Shown: positions 33,801 through 41,295 of the stretch, piece after piece | How the letters are laid out: each line of letters opens with the position of its first letter | Numbering within the stretch: position 1 is the stretch's first letter | From: Clostridiaceae bacterium | GTDB lineage: Bacteria > Bacillota > Clostridia > Oscillospirales > Butyricicoccaceae | Assembly (NCBI GenBank): GCA_018383195.1 | Contig: JAGZOP010000006.1 | Coordinates: 26,294-90,293, forward strand | Length of the DNA stretch: 64,000 bases | Direction of reading: 5' to 3' | The notes under the pieces: model-generated | Databases searched by the model: none | Told to the model about the DNA's origin: nothing | What the model saw: only the letters and a program-made list of their open reading frames with translations | Made by a program: the position numbers and the translations under genes

Positions 33801-35111
33801 ATGAAAAAATCCTTTCGCAGTCCCCAATTTCAATGGGGGCTGACCGCATTCATTGTCATTGTATCCAGTATCTGCTTCTTTTTTGCAATCTTTAAGATGC
33901 AGGGTCTGTTTTCCGCAATCGGTACTTTTATCGGCATCCTGAAACCTTTCATTTATGGCGCGACTGTCGCATATTTTCTGCTACCGATTTATAATATGCT
34001 TGTTAAAAAATCAAGTCCGCTTTTCAGCCGCATGTTTAAAACCAAGCGTCGGGCGGACGGATGGGCAAAAATGATCTCCAGTATTGCCAGTGTCATGCTT
34101 CTGATTCTGCTCGTCAGCGCATTGCTGTATATGGTGCTGCCGCAGCTTGCCACCAGCATCATCAGCCTGACGTACAGCATGCAGGATTATCCCGTCATCA
34201 TCTCAAACTGGCTTGAAGAATTTATGCAGACCAGTCCGGACATCAAAAATAAACTGCTCGAGGTTTACAGTCAGTTTTCCGACTGGGCAGTCCGCTGGAT
34301 TCAGGATTCTATGCTGCCGAGCCTCATCAAGGTCATGGGCGGCAGCCTAATGGGGACGGTTAACATTCTGAAAAATGTCATTGTCGGCATCATTATTGCA
34401 ATCTATGTGCTCAACAGCAAGGATTTGTTTGCTGCGCAGGCAAAAAAAATCGCATACAGCATTTTCAGCACCGAGCATGCCAATCTCTTTATCAAGAACA
34501 CCCGCTTTATCCATCGTGTATTCGGCGGCTTTATTACGGGCAAGCTGCTTGACTCGCTCATCATCGGCATGATTACCTTCGTGTTTATGAGCGTATTCGA
34601 TATGCCATATGTGGTGCTCATCAGCGTCATCATCGGCGTGACCAACTTCATTCCGTTTTTCGGTCCCTTTATCGGCGCGATTCCATGCTCTTTCCTTGTT
34701 TTGATGGTCAGCCCGCTCAAATGTCTGTATTTTGTTATCTTCATCCTGATTTTGCAGCAGTTTGACGGCAATATTCTCGGACCCAAAATCCTCGGTGATT
34801 CCACCGGACTATCTAGCTTTTGGGTTATGTTTGCAATTTTGATTGCCGGCGGCTTATTTGGCTTTGTCGGCATGATTATCGGCGTGCCGCTGTTTGCCGT
34901 GCTGTACAGCCTCATCACCACACTGGTCAACCGCTCGCTTACAGACAAAGATCTCCCCGTAAAAACCTCGGATTATTTCTTTATGGACTGTATCGACCCG
35001 GATACCCATAAACCGGTGCCTTTCCCAACCGAAAAGCCTTCGGAAGAAACTTCGGTTTCCCTCAACAAAAAGAAGTCCAAAAAAAAGCAAACCGAAGAGG
35101 ATGACCAATGA
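33801..35111 (+). CDS. AI-2E family transporter (PerM/YtvI-like)
   Basis: A 436-residue membrane protein of the AI-2E exporter/PerM family (DUF20). Hydrophobic helices near residues 15-35, 45-70 and 90-120 are followed by a large cytosolic-facing segment, then IIGVTNFIPFFGPFIGAIPC, the family's most conserved loop, and GLFGFVGMIIGVPLFAVLYSLI. Despite the name, members have varied roles, including antiporters. A long Lys-rich C-terminal tail (KKKSKKKQTEE) is present. It overlaps the next gene by ATGA, and CGGAGGAAAAGC is the ribosome site. Confidence 0.87.
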   Translation: MKKSFRSPQFQWGLTAFIVIVSSICFFFAIFKMQGLFSAIGTFIGILKPFIYGATVAYFLLPIYNMLVKKSSPLFSRMFKTKRRADGWAKMISSIASVMLLILLVSALLYMVLPQLATSIISLTYSMQDYPVIISNWLEEFMQTSPDIKNKLLEVYSQFSDWAVRWIQDSMLPSLIKVMGGSLMGTVNILKNVIVGIIIAIYVLNSKDLFAAQAKKIAYSIFSTEHANLFIKNTRFIHRVFGGFITGKLLDSLIIGMITFVFMSVFDMPYVVLISVIIGVTNFIPFFGPFIGAIPCSFLVLMVSPLKCLYFVIFILILQQFDGNILGPKILGDSTGLSSFWVMFAILIAGGLFGFVGMIIGVPLFAVLYSLITTLVNRSLTDKDLPVKTSDYFFMDCIDPDTHKPVPFPTEKPSEETSVSLNKKKSKKKQTEEDDQ

Positions 35112-35617
35112 GGCGCCGCTTGACCGGGTGGCTGTTCCTAATTGCTCTGTCCTGCGGCTTGGTCAGCCTGCTCTGGTTGCAGCGTTCCAACCGGGTTCAC
35201 TTGGAATCACTTCCTCCGCCGCAGATGACCATTGGGGAGCATGCCGAGGTGGCATTTCAGGTTCCAAGCACGCAAAACTGCCGCGCATGCAGTTCTGACC
35301 CGACTGTTGCCGAAATTACCATCATTTCTGCCCAAAATAACCTGCTCCGCTGCCGTATCACAGCATTGGCAGACGGAAGCGCCTCGCTGTCCTGCACTGC
35401 GGGGGGCGCAGTATCCCCGGCATATGCCCTCTCGGTTGTTCCGCCGGAAACCGGGATTGCAAGCGGCACATTGGTTGCAGGTCCATCGGGAAAAAAGTAT
35501 CATCTTCCCTCCTGCACATATGCAAAGAAGCTCAAAACCCGCATTTTCTTTGAAACCGCAGCCGAGGCAGAAGCGCAAGGATATTCCCCCTGCAAAACCT
35601 GTCTTGCTTCAAACTGA
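35108..35617 (+). CDS. Membrane-anchored protein with an Ada-like Cys-rich C-terminal domain
   Basis: A 169-residue protein: an N-terminal membrane anchor (WLFLIALSCGLVSLLWL), a middle Ig-like beta region with CRACSSDPTVAEI, and a C-terminal KKYHLPSCTYAKKLKTRI...GYSPCKTC, the pattern of the Ada-type metal-binding domain often found at the end of secreted nucleases and wall proteins. The anchor and beta region place it outside the membrane. It is coupled to the AI-2E family gene. Function is unknown. Confidence 0.72.
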   Translation: MRRRLTGWLFLIALSCGLVSLLWLQRSNRVHLESLPPPQMTIGEHAEVAFQVPSTQNCRACSSDPTVAEITIISAQNNLLRCRITALADGSASLSCTAGGAVSPAYALSVVPPETGIASGTLVAGPSGKKYHLPSCTYAKKLKTRIFFETAAEAEAQGYSPCKTCLASN

Positions 35618-35644
35618 AATTCCCGCAGCAAATGACATGCATCC

Positions 35645-35677
35645 AAATAGCGTCAAACGATTTGGCGCTATTTTTTA
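35645..35677 (+). terminator. Terminator of the AI-2E operon
   Basis: AATAGCGTCAAA pairs with TTTGGCGCTATT around CGA with one G-T pair, followed by TTTTTTA. Confidence 0.82.
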
Positions 35678-35720
35678 TCTTCATTTTACCCCGATTCAGA
35701 TTGATCTCCCAGACAAACGA

Positions 35721-35760
35721 AAGGTTCCCCCGACGTTGTTATCGTCGGGGGAACCTTCTT
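35721..35760 (-). terminator. Terminator of the DeoR-SorE-PfkB operon
   Basis: AGGTTCCCCCGACG pairs with CGTCGGGGGAACCT. It lies directly past the DeoR stop at 35763 on the minus strand, where an exit tract TTTCGTTT follows. Confidence 0.8.
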
Positions 35761-35762
35761 CT

Positions 35763-36515
35763 TTATAGAAGCTGTTTGCCGTGTGCGCGACAGGCTGAGG
35801 CGACAGACTCCGGAATCGCATCGTCTGAGATAATGCCATCTACATCATCCAGTGTGGCAAAGGTGAATGCGCTCTTGAGGTCAACCTTGCCGGCATCCAT
35901 CAAGACAAAACTTTGCTCCGCCTGTGCTGCTACGGCGCGTTTGAGCTGCGCCTCTTCCTCCATGCCGCAGGAAAACCCGATGCCCTCTGCATAGCTTGTC
36001 GTACCGAGGAACGCCAGATCAAAATTGATGCGGCGAACCATTTCAACGGCATGAATCCCATAAAAACTCTGACTGTACCGATTGATGAATCCGCCCGGCA
36101 CAAGGACGCGCGCCTGCGTCAGCCGCAGCAGTTCATTCGCGCAGGACAGGCTGTTTGTGACAATCTGAAAGCGCTCATCCGGAAACTGACGGGCAAGCAG
36201 GGTTGCCGTACTGCCCGAATCCAGATAAACCGTCATGTCCGGACGCAGCAGGTGCAGCGCTTTTTGTGCAATTTGTGCCTTTTCCCGCTCAGCACGCAGG
36301 GCGCGGCGCGGCAGGAAATCGTCGGTACCGACCACGATCTCGACCGATTTTGCACCGCCATGCACACGCACAATCCGGCGTTCCTCATCCAGCGCTTTCA
36401 AATCTGTGCGCAGCGTCATTTCGGACACCTCAGGGAACGCGGCTTTTAACTGGGAAAAGCTTATGGTGCCAAGCTGATTGATGAGCTCGACAATTTTCTG
36501 ACGGCGTTCCTGCAT
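35763..36515 (-). CDS. DeoR/GlpR family transcriptional regulator
   Basis: A 250-residue sugar-phosphate-responsive repressor. The DeoR-type winged HTH is at residues 1-57 (QERRQKIVELINQLGTISFSQLKAAFPEVSEMTLRTDLKAL), followed by a DeoRC sensor domain with YLDSGSTATLLARQ as its phosphate-binding loop. It is the last gene of a pfkB-dehydrogenase-deoR operon and probably senses fructose-1-phosphate, tagatose or sorbose phosphates. Candidate AAAACGAAA operators lie at its own promoter and at mtlA. I use the second of two close ATGs, which has better spacing to GAGAGG. Confidence 0.9.
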   Translation of the reverse strand: MQERRQKIVELINQLGTISFSQLKAAFPEVSEMTLRTDLKALDEERRIVRVHGGAKSVEIVVGTDDFLPRRALRAEREKAQIAQKALHLLRPDMTVYLDSGSTATLLARQFPDERFQIVTNSLSCANELLRLTQARVLVPGGFINRYSQSFYGIHAVEMVRRINFDLAFLGTTSYAEGIGFSCGMEEEAQLKRAVAAQAEQSFVLMDAGKVDLKSAFTFATLDDVDGIISDDAIPESVASACRAHGKQLL

Positions 36516-36547
36516 AAGCATCGACCTCTCTTCCTGAGCAGAATACG

Positions 36548-37810
36548 TTAGCTCTGTGTCCAGTGGCTGAGCAGGTATTCCTCTGCCTCCGGCGACCACA
36601 AGCCGTTATGTGCGTCTACAATATCTGCGAGCGCTGTAAAACGCGCGTCCTCTGCGCCTTTGGCGCGGAAATCGGTCAGCGCGGTCAGCGGCATGGCGAT
36701 ATGGGTATAAATCAGCTTTTTGCCGCCCGGGATTTCCGGCAGATGGAGCGTCGTTTCTGCGGCTGCATCCAGACCGCCGATATGGGTGACCATGACTGAG
36801 GGGTCGATGCGTCCGGCTGCGGTCAGCTCAAGCGATTCGATCATATCCGCAGTATTTCCGCCCGTTGTGCCGATGACATGGGTGGAATTATAGTGCACAT
36901 CATAGAAATTCAGTCTGGCGGAAAAGTTCGGGTCGGTCGGGCCTGCAAAGAAATTCAGGCAGCCGTCGCGACCGAGTACGGCGCTTGAAAGTTCTGCCAC
37001 CTGCTCCACAGGCGCATAGCAGAATACATCGTCAAAGCCGGTTCCGTCGGTCAGGGCACGCAGTTCTTCCGCCGGGTTCTGCATGGAAGAAGTATTAACA
37101 AAATGCAGTTCAATTCCGTCCTTTGCGGCATCTGCAACCGGGAAAAGTTGCTCTGCGCGTGCCAGACGGTCCTCATTGATGTCGGTCACCACAATCATAG
37201 AAGGGCGGACGTCACGATGCAGCGCATAGGTCAGCGCGCCAAGCCCCATCGGACCCGCGCCTGCAAGAATGGCAAGCTTCCCATTTTCCCGAATGCCCAT
37301 TTCATGCTCGTATACGCCCATGCGCGTGTGGAAGCAGGCGTGGAATGCACCGATGCTGCAGCTCATTGGCTCGGCAAGGGATGCCTCATAATATGCCTTT
37401 CCTTTGTATTCAAGCAGGCAGCCAAGTTCCATCACCTCGGCGGGCAGGATGCAATAAGTTGCGTCGCCGCCGAAAAACTCGTAGGAATAGCCGGGCGACC
37501 ACATGGTTCCCTTGTAATTGAGCGCGGGCTGCAAGGTAAACTTCATACCGGGTTTGAACTTGTCTGCGTGCTTCGCGCCGACCTTAACAATATCGCCGGC
37601 GAACTCATGCCCCATAATTGCGGGATGCTCTGCAACATCCTCGTGAACGCGCTTGTGCTTTGTGCCAAGGATGGCGCATTTATAGGTGGACATGCAGATA
37701 CTGTCGGAAATCACCTTGACAAGGATTTCATCATCACGGATTTCCGGCAGCTCAAATTCATCTAAGCGGAGATCGTTTGCAGCGTGCAGACGGACAGCTT
37801 TTGCTTTCAT
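36548..37810 (-). CDS. Zinc-binding MDR dehydrogenase, L-sorbose-1-phosphate reductase-like
   Basis: A 420-residue medium-chain dehydrogenase. Catalytic zinc ligands are Cys in SICMSTYKC and His-Glu in MGHEFAG; the four-Cys structural zinc loop is absent. LAGAGPMGLGALTYAL is the NAD(P) loop. Length and the N-terminal KAKAVRLHAANDLRLDEFELP pattern resemble SorE, which reduces L-sorbose 1-phosphate. With the PTS and PfkB genes nearby it likely oxidises or reduces a hexitol or ketose phosphate. It sits 8 bp after the pfkB stop. The substrate is inference. Confidence 0.82.
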   Translation of the reverse strand: MKAKAVRLHAANDLRLDEFELPEIRDDEILVKVISDSICMSTYKCAILGTKHKRVHEDVAEHPAIMGHEFAGDIVKVGAKHADKFKPGMKFTLQPALNYKGTMWSPGYSYEFFGGDATYCILPAEVMELGCLLEYKGKAYYEASLAEPMSCSIGAFHACFHTRMGVYEHEMGIRENGKLAILAGAGPMGLGALTYALHRDVRPSMIVVTDINEDRLARAEQLFPVADAAKDGIELHFVNTSSMQNPAEELRALTDGTGFDDVFCYAPVEQVAELSSAVLGRDGCLNFFAGPTDPNFSARLNFYDVHYNSTHVIGTTGGNTADMIESLELTAAGRIDPSVMVTHIGGLDAAAETTLHLPEIPGGKKLIYTHIAMPLTALTDFRAKGAEDARFTALADIVDAHNGLWSPEAEEYLLSHWTQS

Positions 37811-37817
37811 AGTATCC

Positions 37818-38765
37818 TTACTCCTTTATATCAGTTCCAATACGGTGAAATTTTACACGCGGAAGCAGTGCGTCTACGGCACTGCGCTCAGCGGCCTGCG
37901 AGCCGCTACACATGACATTGGCTGCGCTGACCGCAACCGCAAGCCGAACGGTATCTTCTCTGGTCATCCCCTGCTCCGCAGCAAAGGCAAGTGCTGCGAC
38001 CATACTGTCGCCTGCGCCGACGGTGCTGCCGACCGGAACAGACAATCCCTCTGCATGGTAAGCACTGTCTGCGCTGACAAACAGCGCACCGTCTCCGCCC
38101 ATGGAAACGACTACATGCTCGATGCCGCGCGCAATCAGTTCCTGCGCAGCGGCAAGCAGATCTTCTGCGGTATTGAGCGCGCGTCCGGTCAAACGGGAAA
38201 GCTCGTGATTGTTCGGTTTCACCAGATAGGGTTTGGCATCCAGACCATGCGCCAGCGCTTCCCCGTCAGCATCCAGAAAAACCTGTGCACCGGCAGCGCG
38301 GCAAGCGGATGCCCATGTGCCATAGGTATCTGCCGGAGCGCCTTTCGGCAGACTGCCGGACAGCACCACCAGATCGCCGGGATGGAGCATATCGACCAAC
38401 TCCGTGCGCATCCGGTCGAGTACAGCGGGTGTCACTGTCAGACCGGGTTCATTTAAATCAGTATTCGTATGGTTTTCGGGATCAATTACTTTGAGATTGG
38501 TACGGGTCTCCCCGTCTACAAAGGTGAACCGTCCGGAAATCCCGGGCACTTCCATCGCGTCTGCGATGCGCCGTCCGGTTGTGCCGCCAAGCACGCCGAT
38601 GGCGGTACTTGTGCCGCCGAGCTTAGCAATGACCTTGGAAACATTCAGCCCCTTGCCGCCCGGGTCGGTGCGCAGGGTGGTAATGCGGTTAACCGCATCC
38701 AGCGAGAAGCGGGGAATTTCCACGGTTTTGTCCAGCGCGGGATTGAGCGTTACTGTAATGATCAA
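37818..38765 (-). CDS. PfkB family 1-phosphofructokinase-like sugar kinase
   Basis: A 315-residue ribokinase-fold kinase of the 1-phosphofructokinase/tagatose-6-phosphate kinase subfamily. IITVTLNPALDKTVEIP is its hallmark start, DPGGKGLNVSKVIAKLGG the sugar-binding region, and VPVGSTVGAGDSMVAALAFA contains the anion hole and catalytic Asp. The start codon is probably TTG at 38765: AGGAGG lies 8 bases upstream and the conserved motif begins at once. An upstream ATG at 38858 would put promoter sequence into the protein. It is the first gene of the operon with the dehydrogenase and DeoR genes. Confidence 0.92.
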   Translation of the reverse strand: MIITVTLNPALDKTVEIPRFSLDAVNRITTLRTDPGGKGLNVSKVIAKLGGTSTAIGVLGGTTGRRIADAMEVPGISGRFTFVDGETRTNLKVIDPENHTNTDLNEPGLTVTPAVLDRMRTELVDMLHPGDLVVLSGSLPKGAPADTYGTWASACRAAGAQVFLDADGEALAHGLDAKPYLVKPNNHELSRLTGRALNTAEDLLAAAQELIARGIEHVVVSMGGDGALFVSADSAYHAEGLSVPVGSTVGAGDSMVAALAFAAEQGMTREDTVRLAVAVSAANVMCSGSQAAERSAVDALLPRVKFHRIGTDIKE

Positions 38766-38829
38766 GATATGACCTCCTGCGGTGTGCTGCATCAAGCCAC
38801 CGTATAGATTCAAAACGAAAGCTATCATT

Positions 38830-38858
38830 ATAATACCAACAATAGATTTCGTTTTCAA
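38830..38858 (-). promoter_or_regulatory. Promoter of the pfkB-dehydrogenase-deoR operon
   Basis: On the minus strand TTGAAA (38858-38853), 17 bp, TATTAT (38835-38830). The -10 box is flanked by an inverted repeat of AAAACGAAA (38812-38820) and TTTCGTTTT (38847-38855), the likely DeoR operator. Confidence 0.75.
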
Positions 38859-38896
38859 CTGTTATTTCAACAATGTTTCAAGGGGATTTTTATAAA

Positions 38897-38943
38897 AAAT
38901 ACACAAACCATTGTTGAAACGCAAGTTTGTGTATTGAAAAAAC
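38897..38943 (-). terminator. Terminator of the mtlR-like gene
   Basis: On the minus strand AATACACAAAC pairs with GTTTGTGTATT and is followed by TTTTTA. The loop contains CATTGTTGAAA, the inverted form of TTTCAACAATG at 38866-38876. Confidence 0.72.
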
Positions 38944-38947
38944 AGGG

Positions 38948-40966
38948 TCATCCACCGCACAGTAAGGTGGGCAGCCGGCGGCTCAGTTCCTCCTCTAAAA
39001 GATGTGCGGCGCCTTCTGCATCACCCGAACGCAGTCTGTCCATCAGCAAAGGGCAATCAATCAGCACCGCGCTGACTTCAGACATCAATGGATTCCAGAC
39101 GGCTGCCGGATCAACCGGCGCGAGCAGTACAAGCGCGCCCCAAACCGGTCCCACATCCAGATGCAGCGGCTGCGGCAGAGTAAGATATCCAAACCGTCCG
39201 GACGATACCGCATCGGTTTTGCAGTGAAGCAGCAAGGCGTGCAGCGGTGGGATATACGTGCTGCCAAGTTTCTCACGGTGCATAAGCGCCTGCGCGATGC
39301 GGTCTGGGTGGCTGCTGTCAAACAGATGGGCTGCATCCTGAATTAACTGCGCATAAGATGCAGGAAATGCAGCGGGAGCGATGCGGAGATGGTCAATCAG
39401 ATCAATGATTCTGCTGTGAAACGCATTGGTACGGCGCAGATCGGGCGCGGCAGACCAACCGGCGGCAGTCCCGGTATCCTGTTCATTATGAAATTCATGC
39501 ACCGCATTTTGCAGCAGGATTCGGTCCTGCTCCTGCAAAACCGGATGGATTACAAGGTGGGGAAAGTCAATATGCAGCGGTACGGTGGATAAAATCAACC
39601 GGATGCCCTCGGCGCGCAGCGCTTCCGGGTTCAATTCGCGCAGCGGGCACATGCGTTCCACCGAGATCTCCGGAAAATCCCGATCCAACTGGCTGGTCAA
39701 AAAACGGCTGCTTGCCATTCCCATGGGGCATACAACAACCGCGCGCAGACGGCGCAATTTCTCACACTCTGCCAGAACTGCACCAAAATGCATCGCAAGA
39801 AAACCGGCTTCTCCGTCCGGAATGGCAGGAAGGTGCAGCATTTGAGCCGTTTCGGTACAAACCTGCCGCACAGCGCGCCAAAGTGTGGGGTACTGCTCCT
39901 GTATCTCTGCAAGCTGTGGATTTTCGAGATGCTCCCGATGATGCAGGCGCAGCAGCATGGGACGCAAATGGGCACAAAGATCGGTGCGCAGCGTAGAAAA
40001 TCCAGCAAGAGGGACGCCGGTTTGCTGCTCCATCCCGTGGATAAGCGCCATCGCCAGTCGGCTGATACGCAGCGCTTCCGGGTCATCCCAGTCCGGCATG
40101 CCGAGGGCGGTACGCAAAAAATACGACAGATAATGGGCTTCTTCTGCCGGCAGATGGAGATGCAGCGCATCCGACAAGGACAAAAGAAGCTCTGCCGCAG
40201 GGGAATCTGCGGGCAATCCGGTTCCGGCAGCGGATACTGTTCCGTGGCGGAGCTGTCCAGCGAGCAGGGTGAAATGCAGCACCAGAGATAAAAAGGCACT
40301 GTCACTGAATATAACCCGGTGATGCGCTTCAAATTGCTGCAAAACCTCCATGACTGCCTGCATATCCGGCGCGTTAAGCAGCGAAAGCGGACTTTCCTGC
40401 CGACGGGTCCGGACCCAAGACTGCCAATCCAGTGCGGCAAGCTGCGGACGCAGCCGCACGCCGAGCGCACGGCGCAGCGTTTCGGGACTGCCTTCCAGCC
40501 AGACGCCGACGCCGGGTTTACGGCGGAGCGCAGCACCGCGCGCTTGCAGCCATGCATCCGCGTCTGCAAGGTCGGATGCAAGCGTGTGTTCGGATACATC
40601 GAGCCGGTGCGCAAGCCACTGCGCTTTCACCGGCTGATTCGCGGCAAAAAGCAGGGAAAGCAGCCGGTCAATCCGCTCGGTACGCGACAGCGGCGCACGG
40701 GTTTGCGTCAGCTGCGCATGCAGTGCGTTGCGCCGTGCATCATTTTCAAGCAAACGAACCCCTTGTCCAGGATTGCGGACAAAGCGATACCCCGCGACCT
40801 GCAGCCACTGCTCCATACCGGAAAGTTCACGCATGACCGTGCGTCGGCTGATCCCGATACTCTCACCAAGTGCTGCGGTCGTAATCCACATGGACGGCAG
40901 TTCTGCCAGCCGAATCAGAAGGCGGCGGCCATTGTCGGTAAGTTTTGGTGAGTTTTGTGCCCGCAT
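38948..40966 (-). CDS. PTS-regulated transcriptional activator, MtlR-like
   Basis: A 672-residue multi-domain regulator: two N-terminal HTH domains (LGESIGISRRTVMRELSGM; LDVSEHTLASDL), PRD1 with His in FEAHHRVIFSDSAF, PRD2 with RLHHREHLENPQL, an EIIB-like domain with the phosphorylatable Cys in VVVCPMGMASSRF, and an EIIA-like C-terminal domain with LLLHCKTD. This is the architecture of MtlR/LicR activators, whose activity is set by phosphorylation from HPr and the cognate EIIB. It is divergent from mtlA across 329 bp, so it most likely activates that gene. Confidence 0.92.
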   Translation of the reverse strand: MRAQNSPKLTDNGRRLLIRLAELPSMWITTAALGESIGISRRTVMRELSGMEQWLQVAGYRFVRNPGQGVRLLENDARRNALHAQLTQTRAPLSRTERIDRLLSLLFAANQPVKAQWLAHRLDVSEHTLASDLADADAWLQARGAALRRKPGVGVWLEGSPETLRRALGVRLRPQLAALDWQSWVRTRRQESPLSLLNAPDMQAVMEVLQQFEAHHRVIFSDSAFLSLVLHFTLLAGQLRHGTVSAAGTGLPADSPAAELLLSLSDALHLHLPAEEAHYLSYFLRTALGMPDWDDPEALRISRLAMALIHGMEQQTGVPLAGFSTLRTDLCAHLRPMLLRLHHREHLENPQLAEIQEQYPTLWRAVRQVCTETAQMLHLPAIPDGEAGFLAMHFGAVLAECEKLRRLRAVVVCPMGMASSRFLTSQLDRDFPEISVERMCPLRELNPEALRAEGIRLILSTVPLHIDFPHLVIHPVLQEQDRILLQNAVHEFHNEQDTGTAAGWSAAPDLRRTNAFHSRIIDLIDHLRIAPAAFPASYAQLIQDAAHLFDSSHPDRIAQALMHREKLGSTYIPPLHALLLHCKTDAVSSGRFGYLTLPQPLHLDVGPVWGALVLLAPVDPAAVWNPLMSEVSAVLIDCPLLMDRLRSGDAEGAAHLLEEELSRRLPTLLCGG

Positions 40967-41295
40967 GACAGTTCCCCTTTCTGTGTCAGTCTACGATTAT
41001 TATAGCATGGCGCATGGTAAAAAAACAGCAACCATCCGTACAGAAAAAATGGAAAATCGTAAAAATTTGCACAATCATTGTAGATAACGCACAAAAAAGA
41101 AGTGAATATTCCGAGCAAATCGACAGGATATTTCAAATTGGCACCAGATGCTGTGGGCAATCATGCAGGAAGTTCCCGTTGCAGTCCGGGAATTGCGATG
41201 ATACAATCAAGGTACAAAACGAAAGCTCCACATTTACAGAAAGCGATTTTCCCGGGATTCCGGTAAAAAGAAAGAGAAAAGGAGCTGTCTGCCGT
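40967..41295. promoter_or_regulatory. Divergent regulatory region between mtlR-like and mtlA genes
   Basis: A mtlA promoter is visible: TTGCAG (41179-41184), 17 bp, TACAAT (41202-41207). An inverted repeat TTCCCG/CGGGAA (41173-41192) covers its -35 box and could be the activator site. CAAAACGAAAGCT (41215-41227) at the start of the transcript repeats the 13-mer at the pfkB promoter. On the other strand a TATAAT (near 41004) probably serves the regulator gene. No gene is supported in this stretch; the frame open from 41014 has no ribosome site or conservation. Confidence 0.68.

Noticed and set aside
41014..41295. N-terminal extension of MtlA by 94 residues
   Set aside because: It would cross the promoter and operator region; the conserved EIIC start is at 41296.
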